A stretch of DNA of 64,000 nucleotides from an uncultured Brevundimonas sp. (GCF_937863155.1 NZ_CALMFB010000069.1:118765-182764), one strand, 5' to 3'. Shown: positions 19,720-28,195, counted from the stretch's first letter. The notes: generated by a model not told the origin, from the letters alone. Numbers and translations: made by a program.

Positions 19720-21456
19720 ATGTGGGGCAAGGGACGTCTGATCGCCGGGCTGGCGGCGCTGGCCGCCGTCATGACCGTGGCCGGCTCGGGCGCCGCGCGC
19801 GTGGACGACACGCCCGAATCCCTGCGCGCCGAAGCCTTCGAGGCGGCGCAATGGGCCATCGCTTCTGACGCCGCCGACGCCCTGGCCAAGGTGTCGGCCC
19901 GCTTCGCCGAGGGGAACGACGCCCTGGGCCGTCTGGCGGAGGAACGCGAGACCCTGCTGGCGCGCCGCGATGCGCTGGAGCTGGAATTGGAGCGTCTGTA
20001 CGCCGTCCAGGGCGACGAGGGGCGCGACCGCCGCGCCGCCGCCCGCGCCGACTATGACGCCGTGCGCGCCCGTCTGACCGCCGTGGACGCCGACATCGAG
20101 GCGCGCTTTCCCGCCTATGCCGAACTGACCAGCCCGCGCGCCCTGACGGTGGCCGAGACGCAAGCCCTGCTGAAGCCGGACGAGGGGCTGCTGCTGGTGC
20201 TGGTGAACCCCGAGGCGACCTATGTCTGGGGCCTGTCGCGCGACCGGGTCGAATGGGCGCGGGCCGAAGAGCTGGGCGATGCGGCCATGACGGCGGCGGT
20301 GACGAAACTGCGCGAATCCCTGACCACGGCGGCCCAGAACCGCAGCGACCTGGACCCCGCCATCTTCGCCGGACGGCCCGTCGCGGCCTTCGACCGGGCC
20401 GAGGCGCACCGGCTGTACGCCGAACTGGTCCAGCCGGTCGAAAGCGTGTTCGAGGGCAAGAAGACCCTGATCACCGTGGTCACCGGCGCCCTGACCACCC
20501 TGCCGCTGGCGGTGCTGTCGACCCAGGCGCCCCAGGGGCCGGACGGGCCGGACGCCCTGGCCGCGACGCCCTGGCTGATCGAACGCTACGCCCTGGCCAC
20601 CCTGCCTTCGGTGTCCAGCCTGAAGGCCCTGCGCTGTCATCTGGTGTCGGACCCGGCCCTGCGCAGCCCCGGCTGCCCCGCCTCGGCGGGCGCCGAGGCA
20701 AGGCCCGCCGTCCCTGCCACCCCGGCCGCGCGGCCCTTCACCCTGGCCGCCTTCGGGGCGCCGATCCTGGCGGGGGCGCCCGACTACGCCTCGCGCGGGG
20801 CGCCGGCGGCCGACAGCGTGCTGGGCGAGGGGCGGCTGGCGGATGTGTCGCGGCTGAAGGCCCTGCCCTATCTTCCGGGGTCCAAGACCGAGCTGGAGAC
20901 GCTGAAGACCCGCTATCCCCGCGCCCTGGTGCGCATCGGGCCCGAGGCGACCGAGACGGCGGTGCGCCAGGCCGACGCCGCCGCCCTGTCGGCCGCGCGT
21001 TTCGTGGTGTTTTCGACCCACGGCCTGATGGCCGGATCGACGGCGGCCGAGCCGGGGCTGGTGCTGACGCCGCCGGATCAGGCGACCGAGGCCGACGACG
21101 GCTATCTGAGCGCGTCCGAGGCGGCCCAGTTGCGCCTGAACGCCGAGTTCGTGGTCCTGTCGGCCTGCAACACCGCCGCCTCGGACGGGCGGCCGGGGGG
21201 CGAGGGCCTGTCGGGCCTGGCGCGGGCCTTCTTCTATGCGGGGGCGCGCTCGGTTCTGGTGTCGCACTGGGAGGTGTCGGACGCCGCCACCACCGAACTG
21301 ATCACCGCCAGCTTCGCCGCCCTGGATACACCCGGCGCCGACATCGGCGACCGCGCCCGCGCCCTGCAGTCGGGCATGCGGGCGGTGCGCGCCAACCGCG
21401 CCTGGACCCACCCCGCCTTCTGGGCGCCGTTTACCTTGGTTGGGGAGCCGGGTTGA
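19720..21456 (+). CDS. Exported CHAT-domain (caspase-like) protein
   Basis: 578 aa. A signal-like N-terminus (LIAGLAALAAVMTVAGSGAA) is followed by a coiled-coil-prone region (residues 55-130, RLAEERETLLARRDALELELERLYA) and a C-terminal CHAT domain. The caspase-like dyad is visible as H434 in VFSTHGLM and C483 in VLSACNTAA; the closing segment AFFYAGARSVLVSHWEVSDAATTEL is also typical. CHAT proteins are cysteine-peptidase homologues (separase/caspase clan), often with TPR repeats, which are absent here. It forms a unit with the upstream PPC-like gene. Export and proteolysis are inferred. Confidence 0.85.
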   Translation: MWGKGRLIAGLAALAAVMTVAGSGAARVDDTPESLRAEAFEAAQWAIASDAADALAKVSARFAEGNDALGRLAEERETLLARRDALELELERLYAVQGDEGRDRRAAARADYDAVRARLTAVDADIEARFPAYAELTSPRALTVAETQALLKPDEGLLLVLVNPEATYVWGLSRDRVEWARAEELGDAAMTAAVTKLRESLTTAAQNRSDLDPAIFAGRPVAAFDRAEAHRLYAELVQPVESVFEGKKTLITVVTGALTTLPLAVLSTQAPQGPDGPDALAATPWLIERYALATLPSVSSLKALRCHLVSDPALRSPGCPASAGAEARPAVPATPAARPFTLAAFGAPILAGAPDYASRGAPAADSVLGEGRLADVSRLKALPYLPGSKTELETLKTRYPRALVRIGPEATETAVRQADAAALSAARFVVFSTHGLMAGSTAAEPGLVLTPPDQATEADDGYLSASEAAQLRLNAEFVVLSACNTAASDGRPGGEGLSGLARAFFYAGARSVLVSHWEVSDAATTELITASFAALDTPGADIGDRARALQSGMRAVRANRAWTHPAFWAPFTLVGEPG

Positions 21457-21502
21457 AGCCCTCGGCTTGAGGCCGTCAGGATCATCCGTCTAGGATGAGA
21501 AT

Positions 21503-21787
21503 ATGAGCCAGCACCGCCCGCTTGATGTGGTCTGGGCCGACATCCTCAATGGGGCGGTCGTGACCGTTCTCGGCCTGATCTTTCCCACGCTCTGCGTGTG
21601 GGCCATCGTTCGCGTGAGCGGCGAGCCATTCGAACCCTGGCTGATGACGGAGCGCCAGTTTCTCCAGGGCGTGCAGGCTGTGTTCCTGATCGGCGCCAGC
21701 CTGATGGCTGTGCGGTGGGGCCTCCGCGTCGTGGCCAGGTCCGTGGCCGAACTACGTCATCGAGACGTGGCACGTCGGGACGACTAG
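21503..21787 (+). CDS. Small two-helix membrane protein, unknown
   Basis: 94 aa with two clear hydrophobic segments: ILNGAVVTVLGLIFPTLCVWAIV (near 14-36) and GVQAVFLIGASLMAVRWGL (near 56-74), and a charged C-terminus (RHRDVARRDD). I recognise no family. It follows the CHAT gene by 46 nt on the same strand and meets the phosphotransferase gene tail-to-tail. Codon use looks slightly less GC-biased than its neighbours. Moderately confident it is a real gene. Confidence 0.55.
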   Translation: MSQHRPLDVVWADILNGAVVTVLGLIFPTLCVWAIVRVSGEPFEPWLMTERQFLQGVQAVFLIGASLMAVRWGLRVVARSVAELRHRDVARRDD

Positions 21788-21797
21788 ATTTGCCGCT

Positions 21798-22886
21798 TCA
21801 GGCCCCGGCCTTCTTCGCGAAGGACCAAGCGGCGGCTGACAACGGCTGGACCTGGGCGGCCATGGTCTTCGCATGGGCGCTGGCGGCGGTGCCGTCGCGC
21901 ACCCGGCCGGCGATGCCCTGGCAGATGGCCGCCAGGCGGAACAGGTTGTAGGCCGTCAGCCAGTCCAGGTTTTGCGGCCGATCCCCGCCGCGCCGGGCGA
22001 CATAGCGATCGACCGTCTCTTCGACCGACGGAATCCCCAGCGCCTTCAGGTCCGCACCCGCCAGTCCGTTGCGCATCGACGCGGGAATGGCCCAGGCGAT
22101 CAACAGATAGGACAGGTCCGCCATCGGATCGCCCAGGGTCGACAACTCCCAGTCCAGCACCGCCAGGACGCGCGGCCGGTCGGGCGCCAGGATCATATTG
22201 TCCAGGCGGAAATCGCCATGGACGATGCGCGCCGGCGCCTCGGGCGGCAGGCTGTCGGGTAGGAAGACGATCAGCCGGTCCATCTCGGGGATCGGTCCGG
22301 TTTCGGAGGCCCGATACTGTTTGGTCCAGCGCCCGACCTGGCGCGCGAAATAGTTGCCCGGCGGGCCATAGTCGCCCAGGCCCAGCTCGACCGGATCGAA
22401 GCCGTGCAGATCGGCCAAAGCATCCGTCTGGGCCTCATAGATGGCGCGGCGTTCGCCCGGCGTCAGACCCGGCAGTTTCAGATCCCAGAACACCCGGCCG
22501 TCGACCCGGTCCATCACATAGAAGATCGAGCCGATGACCGCTTCGTCCAGGCACAGCCCATGGGGCCGGGCCACCGGATAGCCGCGCCCGTGCAGGGCCG
22601 AGATGACGCGGAACTCGCGGTCCACGGCGTGGGCGCTGGCCAGCAGTGTCCCCGGCGGCTTGCGGCGCAGCACATAGGCGCCCGAGGGCGTGGTCAGCTC
22701 ATAGGTCGGGTTCGACTGCCCGCCCTTGAACTGGCGGACGGTCAGCGGCCCGCGATAGCCGGCGACATGGTCGGCCATCCAGGCGTCCAGCCGCTCGGCG
22801 TCCAGCACATAGCGGGGATCGACCTCGCGCGTGCCGGAGAAGGCGGCCTGAGGGTCAGACTGGGGATCTTGAACAGCGTCGGTCAT
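21798..22886 (-). CDS. Phosphotransferase (APH/ACAD10-like kinase)
   Basis: 362 aa of the aminoglycoside-phosphotransferase-like kinase fold. Visible motifs are the N-terminal FKGGQSNPTYELTTPSGAYVLRRKPPG, the Brenner-type catalytic loop IVHGDFRLDNMIL near residue 216 and the metal-binding VLDWELSTLGDPMADLSYLL near 238. This subtype is like the kinase part of ACAD10/11, which phosphorylates 4-hydroxyacyl-CoAs, not an antibiotic-resistance enzyme. It overlaps the glpK stop by 4 nt (ATGA) and so is co-translated with it. The substrate is not known. Confidence 0.82.
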   Translation of the reverse strand: MTDAVQDPQSDPQAAFSGTREVDPRYVLDAERLDAWMADHVAGYRGPLTVRQFKGGQSNPTYELTTPSGAYVLRRKPPGTLLASAHAVDREFRVISALHGRGYPVARPHGLCLDEAVIGSIFYVMDRVDGRVFWDLKLPGLTPGERRAIYEAQTDALADLHGFDPVELGLGDYGPPGNYFARQVGRWTKQYRASETGPIPEMDRLIVFLPDSLPPEAPARIVHGDFRLDNMILAPDRPRVLAVLDWELSTLGDPMADLSYLLIAWAIPASMRNGLAGADLKALGIPSVEETVDRYVARRGGDRPQNLDWLTAYNLFRLAAICQGIAGRVRDGTAASAHAKTMAAQVQPLSAAAWSFAKKAGA

Positions 22887-24370
22887 TGCGCCGCGATGAT
22901 GGCCGCCTGCACCGCCGCGCGCCAGCCCTTCAGCAGCCGTTCGCGCTCATCGTCGCCCATGCGCGGGGCCCACCGGGCCGGGGCCTGGGCCACGCCGGGC
23001 GACAGGTCGGGAACAAGCCCCGCGCCCAGGGCCGCCAGACGCGCCGCGCCCAGGGCCGTCATCTCCTGAAAGGCGGGCCGTTCGACCTCGACCTGACAGA
23101 TGTCGGCCACGAACTGCATGGCGAAGGCGTTGGCGGTGACCCCGCCGTCCACCTTCAGCGTCTTCAACGGCGGCGCCCCGTCGTCGGCCAAGGCGTCCAA
23201 CAGGTCGCGCGTCTGATAGGCCAGGGCCTCCAGCGCCGCGCGCACGAAATGGGCCGGGCCGGCGTCACGGGTCAGGCCCACGACCGCCCCCCTTGCTTCG
23301 GCCTTCCACCAGGGCGCGCCCAGGCCGGTGAAGCCCGGCACCAGATAGACCCCGCCGTTGTCGGGCAGGCTCTGCGCCATCGCCTCGGACTGGCGGCTTT
23401 CGGAGATCATCCGGGCGCCGTCGCGCAGCCACTGGATCGCCGATCCGGCCGAGAAGATCGAGCCTTCCAGCGCATAGGCCGTGGCCCCGCCCGCCCGATA
23501 GGCCAGGGTGCCCAGCAGCCGCCGGGTCGAGGCCACCGGCTCGGCCCCGACATTGGCGACCAGGAAGGCGCCGGTGCCATAGGTGATCTTGGCGTCGCCG
23601 GGGTTCAGGGCGCCGTGGCCGACCAGGGCCGCCTGCTGGTCCCCCGCCGCCCCGGTGATGGCCAGGGCCTCGCCGAACAGGCTGGGATCGCACACGCCCA
23701 GGGGCTCGGCGCAGCCCATGATGGCGGGCAGGGCCTGGCGGGGAACCTTGAACAGGGCGCACAGATCGTCGCGCCATTGCAGGGTCTTAAGGTCCATCAG
23801 CGAGGTGCGGCTGGCGTTGGTGGCGTCGGTGACATGGGCCACCCCGCCCGTCAGCTTCCAGATCAGCCAGCTTTCGATGGTGCCCAGCTTCACCTCGCCG
23901 CGCTCGGCCCGGTCACGCGCGCCCGGCACGGCGTCCAGAAGCCAGGCGTATTTGGTCGCCGAGAAATAGGGGTCCAGGATCAGGCCGGTCGCGGCCTGGA
24001 CCGCCGCCTCATGCCCCGCCTCGGTCAGGGCGGCGGTGACCCCCGCCGTGCGCCGGTCCTGCCAGACGATGGCCCGATGCAGGGGTTCGCCCGTCGCGGC
24101 GTCCCAGATCACCGAGGTCTCGCGCTGGTTGGTGATGCCGATGACGGCGAAACGGCCCACGCCGCCCGCCTTCTTGATCACCTCGCGGCAGGTCTGAAGC
24201 GTGGCGGCCCATATCTCGGCGGCGTCATGCTCGACCCAGCCCGAGGCGGGAAAATGCTGGGCCAGCTCGATCTGGCTGACGGCGACGGGCGACAGGTCGC
24301 CGTCCGGGCCCAGCTCGAAGGCGATGGCGCGGGTCGAGGTGGTGCCCTGGTCGATGGAAAGGATCAGCAT
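22883..24370 (-). CDS. glpK: Glycerol kinase
   Basis: 495 aa, phosphorylating glycerol to sn-glycerol 3-phosphate. FGGY-kinase signatures are clear: SIDQGTTSTRAIAF at the N-terminus, GITNQRETSVIWD, AIVWQDRRT, ALVGHGALNPGDAKITYGTGAF and VDGGVTANAFAMQF. The open frame continues upstream, but the ATG at 24370 gives the family start MLILSIDQGTTS. No glpF, glpD or glpR is near, which is odd for glycerol use; the downstream gene in the unit is the APH-like kinase. Confidence 0.95.
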   Translation of the reverse strand: MLILSIDQGTTSTRAIAFELGPDGDLSPVAVSQIELAQHFPASGWVEHDAAEIWAATLQTCREVIKKAGGVGRFAVIGITNQRETSVIWDAATGEPLHRAIVWQDRRTAGVTAALTEAGHEAAVQAATGLILDPYFSATKYAWLLDAVPGARDRAERGEVKLGTIESWLIWKLTGGVAHVTDATNASRTSLMDLKTLQWRDDLCALFKVPRQALPAIMGCAEPLGVCDPSLFGEALAITGAAGDQQAALVGHGALNPGDAKITYGTGAFLVANVGAEPVASTRRLLGTLAYRAGGATAYALEGSIFSAGSAIQWLRDGARMISESRQSEAMAQSLPDNGGVYLVPGFTGLGAPWWKAEARGAVVGLTRDAGPAHFVRAALEALAYQTRDLLDALADDGAPPLKTLKVDGGVTANAFAMQFVADICQVEVERPAFQEMTALGAARLAALGAGLVPDLSPGVAQAPARWAPRMGDDERERLLKGWRAAVQAAIIAAQ

Positions 24371-24402
24371 GCCGCCATTAAGGCCGCACGGATCGCCGCC
24401 GT

Positions 24403-25011
24403 CTAGAATTCCTTCCAGGACGATCCCGGATCGCGCTCGCCCGGATTGGCCGAGGTCTGGCCCCAACTGACCACCATCAGCGCCTTGTGGCTGCGGATGC
24501 GATAGCGGCCGATCATTGGGCTGACGGCGCCCAGGGGCGCGCCCGTGCGGGCGTCATAGAGGAAGCCCGAAAACTCGGCCACGCCCATGCGATCGCGCCG
24601 GGAATAGACCGACAGTTCCGGCAGGGAGACGACGTTCAGGTTCTCGTTGATCGGGATCCGCATCTCGGGCAGGCCGACGACACGCCGCATCTGCTCCAGC
24701 GACAGGGCGCCGGCGCGGATCTCGAAGATGGCGTCGGACTGGTTGCGGTCGGTGGCCAGGCGATAGCCGGCGTCCGACAGTGAGGCGCGAATGGCGCTGA
24801 CGGCATAGGCGCCGTTGTCGACGCGGAAATAGACGTCATCGACGAAGATGCGCGCGCCCTGCGGAATGGGCAGGATCAGCCCCTCGGCCGCGCGGTCGGC
24901 GGCGCGCGCCAGCAGCAGCTGTTCGGTCGCGGTGCGGCCGGTGTTGGATTCGGTGGTCGAGGCGCAGCCGGAAACGATCAGGGCGGCGACCAGCAGGCAG
25001 AGGCCGCGCAT
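24403..25011 (-). CDS. Putative lipoprotein, unknown function
   Basis: About 202 aa. The N-terminus MRGLCLLVAALIVSGCASTTES is a lipoprotein signal with lipobox VSGC, so Cys would be lipidated. The mature part contains RTATEQLLLARAADRAAEGL and IFVDDVYFRVDNGAYAVSAIRASLSDAGYRL. It looks like a periplasmic-facing outer-membrane lipoprotein of a family I cannot name. The ATG at 25011 shares one base with the glyoxalase stop, and a GTG sits one codon earlier, so either start gives coupling to the upstream glyoxalase gene. Confidence 0.7.
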   Translation of the reverse strand: MRGLCLLVAALIVSGCASTTESNTGRTATEQLLLARAADRAAEGLILPIPQGARIFVDDVYFRVDNGAYAVSAIRASLSDAGYRLATDRNQSDAIFEIRAGALSLEQMRRVVGLPEMRIPINENLNVVSLPELSVYSRRDRMGVAEFSGFLYDARTGAPLGAVSPMIGRYRIRSHKALMVVSWGQTSANPGERDPGSSWKEF

Positions 25012-25451
25012 CACCAGCTTCCCGTGTTCGGCATGGAGGCCCAGGGCTCGGCCGGGGCCAGGCGCTCGCCCGCCTGCAGCAGTTCGACCGAAATGCCGTC
25101 GGGCGAGCGGACGAAGGCCATATAGCCATCGCGCGGCGGCCGGTTGATCAGCACGCCCCCGTCCATCAGCCGCTGGCAGGCGGCATAGATGTCGTCGACC
25201 TCATAGGCCAGGTGTCCGAAGTTCCGGCCGCCGGAATAGACTTCACCGTCCCAGTTCCAGGTCAGCTCCAGTTCGGGCGACTTCTCGGCCCGGGCGCGGT
25301 CCTGATCGACCGGCGCGGCCAGATAGACCAGGGTGAACCGCCCCGCCTCGCTTTCGGTGCGGCGGGTCTCGATCAGGCCCAGCAGATCGCGCCAGAACCG
25401 CAGCGAAACATCGAGGTCCGATACGCGGACCATGGTGTGCAGATAACGCAT
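25011..25451 (-). CDS. gloA: Lactoylglutathione lyase (glyoxalase I, VOC fold)
   Basis: 146 aa. The N-terminus RYLHTMVRVSDLDVSLRFW carries the metal-ligand His of the VOC fold, with LELTWNWDGEVYSGGRNFGHLAYEV and SPDGISVELLQ supplying the other glyoxalase I features. It isomerises the methylglyoxal-glutathione hemithioacetal and fits with glutathione made by GshB elsewhere in the window. I chose ATG 25451 with GGAG 10 nt upstream; a TTG two codons earlier is possible. Coupled to the lipoprotein gene downstream. Confidence 0.88.
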   Translation of the reverse strand: MRYLHTMVRVSDLDVSLRFWRDLLGLIETRRTESEAGRFTLVYLAAPVDQDRARAEKSPELELTWNWDGEVYSGGRNFGHLAYEVDDIYAACQRLMDGGVLINRPPRDGYMAFVRSPDGISVELLQAGERLAPAEPWASMPNTGSW

Positions 25452-25570
25452 GGACAAAGGGCTCCGGTCCCGGTCGGGGCAGGCAGGCTATAGCGGCAAA
25501 CCGTGAACAAGCCCGACTCAATTCGGGTAACGGTTGTGTCAGCCGTCCGGCCGGGACGGAGCGGTCGGGA

Positions 25571-26107
25571 TCAGCCCTGGGCGGCCTCGGCGGCGGCGAC
25601 CACGCGCGACGCGGCATGGACCACGGCGCCGATGCGCAGGGCGGCCTGGATCTGGGTGTTGGCCATGCCGTGCTTGCGCAGTTCGCCCTCGTGGGCGTCC
25701 AGGCAGGCGCCGCAGCCGTTGATGGCCGAGACGGCGGTGGACCATAGCTCGAAGTCCAGCTTGTCTACGCCCGGATTGGCGATGACGTTCATCCGCAGAT
25801 TGGCCGGCAGCGTCGTGTACTCCTGGTTCTTCATCAGGTGCAGCGAGCGGTAGTAGATGTTGTTCATGCCCATGATGGCCGCGGCCGCGCGGGCGGCGTC
25901 GGCGGCTTCGGTCGACAGGCCGGCGGCGCTGGCGGCGGCCTCGATCTGGCGCACCACGGCAGGCGTGCCGATGGCGTGGGCCGAGGCCAGGAAGGCGCCC
26001 CACTTCTGCTGTTCGTTCAAAACCGTCTCGCCCGCCAGGGACGACAGGTTCAGCGAAATGTCCTTGGCGTAGGACGGGATCAGGTCGCGCAGGGCGTCGA
26101 TGGACAT
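25571..26107 (-). CDS. ahpD: Alkyl hydroperoxide reductase AhpD (carboxymuconolactone decarboxylase fold)
   Basis: 178 aa, all-helical, with the AhpD active site INGCGACLDAHEGELRKHG (Cys pair CGAC near 133-136, with the downstream His and Glu of the proton relay). AhpD is a thiol peroxidase that also reduces AhpC. It is encoded just downstream of ahpC on the same strand, forming the usual ahpC-ahpD unit. The ATG at 26107 has AAGGGAA 8 nt upstream, but that site lies inside a hairpin (26116-26128). The open frame extends upstream but its N-terminus would not fit the family. Confidence 0.93.
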   Translation of the reverse strand: MSIDALRDLIPSYAKDISLNLSSLAGETVLNEQQKWGAFLASAHAIGTPAVVRQIEAAASAAGLSTEAADAARAAAAIMGMNNIYYRSLHLMKNQEYTTLPANLRMNVIANPGVDKLDFELWSTAVSAINGCGACLDAHEGELRKHGMANTQIQAALRIGAVVHAASRVVAAAEAAQG

Positions 26108-26115
26108 TGTTCTAG

Positions 26116-26128
26116 TTCCCTTCGGGAA
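26116..26128 (-). promoter_or_regulatory. ahpD: Hairpin containing the ahpD ribosome-binding site
   Basis: Read on the minus strand, TTCCC (26128-26124), loop GAA and GGGAA (26120-26116) form a perfect 5-bp hairpin, and the 3' arm holds the AGGGA of the ahpD ribosome site, 8 nt before the ATG. It could reduce ahpD translation relative to ahpC. It abuts the structured element at 26129. A 5-bp stem alone is weak evidence. Confidence 0.4.
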
Positions 26129-26170
26129 GCGGCTAACGCTCACGCCGCGGGCGCTCGCTGCTTGAGCCGC
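26129..26170. repeat. Structured intergenic element, copy 2 (between ahpC and ahpD)
   Basis: 42 nt: outer stem GCGGCT (26129-26134)/AGCCGC (26165-26170), 5' internal loop AACGCTC (26135-26141), inner stem CGCC (26143-26146)/GGCG (26150-26153) closed by GCG, and 3' internal loop TCGCTGCTTG (26155-26164). Both internal loops equal those of copy 1 at 18891-18930. Relative to copy 1 the outer stem gained a G-C pair on both sides, and one inner A-T pair became C-G. It lies in the ahpC-ahpD gap and would be transcribed with them. Confidence 0.6.
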
Positions 26171-26236
26171 GAGGATAGGATGGGGGCGAGCGACGGGCGC
26201 GATCTCTCGCCACCGGCCGCTCGCCACTGACCACGC

Positions 26237-26791
26237 TTAGGCCGCCAGCGTGTCGCCGCCGACCGGGCGGTTGCAGGGGCACAGTTCGTCGGTCTGCAGG
26301 GCGTCGACCACCCGCAGGGTGTCGGCCGGGGCGCGACCCACGTTCAGGTTGGTGACATAGACGTGCTGGACCACATTGTGCGGATCGACCACGAAGGTGG
26401 CGCGCAGGGCGACGCCTTCGGCCTCGTCCAGAATGCCCAAGGCGCGGGCCAGCTTGCCGCCGTTGTCGGCGAACTGCCAGATCGGCAGCTTGTTCAGGTC
26501 GGCGTGGTCGCGGCGCCAGGCCAGCTTGGTGAACTCATTGTCGGTCGAGCCGCCCAGGACGACGGTGTCGCGGTCCTCGAAATCCTTGCCCAGACGGGCG
26601 AACTCGGCGATCTCGGTCGGGCAGACGAAGGTGAAGTCCTTCGGATAGAAGAAGATGACCTTCCACTTGCCGGGGAAGCTGTCGTTGGTCACGGCCTCGA
26701 ACGCCGACTGGCCGTTCTCTTCGTGGCTGTTGAAGCCCGGCTTGACGCCGATGATCTTGAATTCGGGAAGTTTTTCACCAACGCCGAGCAT
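26237..26791 (-). CDS. ahpC: Peroxiredoxin AhpC
   Basis: 184 aa typical 2-Cys peroxiredoxin. The peroxidatic Cys is in FYPKDFTFVCPTEIAEFA (near residue 57), followed by GGSTDNEFTKLAWRR and RATFVVDP. The C-terminus DELCPCNRPVGGDTLAA has two cysteines, one of which resolves the disulfide. It reduces hydrogen peroxide and organic peroxides, re-reduced here probably by AhpD since no ahpF is visible. It is divergent from oxyR, with 152 nt between the starts holding palindromic LysR-type sites. Confidence 0.95.
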   Translation of the reverse strand: MLGVGEKLPEFKIIGVKPGFNSHEENGQSAFEAVTNDSFPGKWKVIFFYPKDFTFVCPTEIAEFARLGKDFEDRDTVVLGGSTDNEFTKLAWRRDHADLNKLPIWQFADNGGKLARALGILDEAEGVALRATFVVDPHNVVQHVYVTNLNVGRAPADTLRVVDALQTDELCPCNRPVGGDTLAA

Positions 26792-26901
26792 TGCGGTCTC
26801 CGTCGCATAAAAGGGTGTGTCGCTGCGGCGAAGAGCTGTTCCCCGCGCCGTCGAAAGGGGAAATGGGCCGCGACGGCATCAAAGTCAAATCGATCATTTT
26901 G

Positions 26902-26926
26902 TCCATCAGCATAAGATGGACTTATG
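26902..26926. promoter_or_regulatory. Palindromic LysR-type operator between ahpC and oxyR
   Basis: Two overlapping inverted repeats: TCCATC (26902-26907)/GATGGA (26915-26920) with a 7-nt gap, and CATAAG (26910-26915)/CTTATG (26921-26926) with a 5-nt gap. The stretch is AT-rich in a GC-rich window and lies 18-42 nt before the oxyR start and 111-135 nt upstream of ahpC. Position and dyad symmetry fit binding by the adjacent OxyR, controlling both genes; this is inferred. Confidence 0.55.
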
Positions 26927-26943
26927 AAAACCGCCGCGCCATC

Positions 26944-27849
26944 ATGGCGGCCATGTTGCCCAGCCTGCGCCAGCTCCAGTATCTGAAACTGCTCGCCGAG
27001 CACGCCTCGTTCAGCCGCGCGGCCGAAGCGGCGCATGTCAGCCAGCCGGCCCTGTCGGCGGGCATCCAGGAGCTGGAACGCATCCTGGGCGCGCCGGTGG
27101 TCGAGCGCACGCGCGGCGCCGTCATCCTGACCGCCGTGGGCGAAGAGGCGGTGGTCCGGGCCGAGGACGTGCTGGCCCGCACCGAAGACATGGTCGAGGC
27201 GGCGCGCAACGCCGGGCGGCCGCTGACGGGCCGGTTCCGCCTGGGCGTCATCCCGACCATCGCGCCCTTTCTGCTGCCCGCCACCCTGCCGGGGCTGAAG
27301 GCGGCCTATCCCGATCTGCGGCTGTTCATCCGCGAGGATCTGACCCCGCGCCTGGTGACGGAACTGAAGGCCGGGCGGCTGGATGCGGCGGTCATCGCCC
27401 TACCTTACGACACCGCCGGGCTGCGCCATGCGCGCATCGGCTTCGACGAGATCGTGGCCGCCGCCCCGGCCGGTCACCCCCTGGCCCAGGCCGAAACCCT
27501 GCGGCCGGGCGCCCTGGACGCCCAGGATCTGATCCTGCTGGAGGACGGCCATTGCCTGCGCGACCAGGCCCTGGCGGCCTTCGACCTGGAGGCGCCGCGC
27601 GGTGACGACGTCTTCGCCGCCACCAGCCTGCATACCCTGGTTCAGATGGTCGGCTCGGGCCTGGGGGTCAGCTTCCTGCCCCAGATGGCGGTGCGGGCGG
27701 GCCTGGCCGACAGTCCCGGCATCGCCGTGCGCCGCATTCAGGGCCGCAAGGATGGTCCGCCCAGCCGCGAGATCGTCGTGGCCTGGCGCTCCGGCTCAAG
27801 CCGCGCGGCCGAGGCCAGGCTGCTGGCCGAGGCCCTGACGCTGGACTGA
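26944..27849 (+). CDS. oxyR: OxyR-type LysR regulator with a single cysteine
   Basis: About 301 aa. N-terminal winged helix (LRQLQYLKLLAEHASFSRAAEAAHVSQPALSAGIQELE) and an effector domain with the OxyR peroxide-sensing segment LLEDGHCLRDQAL (Cys near residue 204). E. coli OxyR has a second Cys nine residues later; here that position is Phe (TTC at 27580-27582), and the whole protein contains no other cysteine. Divergent from ahpC-ahpD, which it presumably activates. Start ATG 26944 or 26953; the upstream extension of the frame does not fit the family, and no clear ribosome site is seen for either. Confidence 0.9.
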   Translation: MAAMLPSLRQLQYLKLLAEHASFSRAAEAAHVSQPALSAGIQELERILGAPVVERTRGAVILTAVGEEAVVRAEDVLARTEDMVEAARNAGRPLTGRFRLGVIPTIAPFLLPATLPGLKAAYPDLRLFIREDLTPRLVTELKAGRLDAAVIALPYDTAGLRHARIGFDEIVAAAPAGHPLAQAETLRPGALDAQDLILLEDGHCLRDQALAAFDLEAPRGDDVFAATSLHTLVQMVGSGLGVSFLPQMAVRAGLADSPGIAVRRIQGRKDGPPSREIVVAWRSGSSRAAEARLLAEALTLD

Positions 27850-27868
27850 CGCCGGTCCGAGATCGAGG

Positions 27869-28195
<327 letters not shown>

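Noticed and set aside
21798-22886. Antibiotic phosphotransferase
   Set aside because: The APH fold here has the ACAD10-like DWELSTLGDPMAD pattern and is coupled to glpK, pointing to metabolism.
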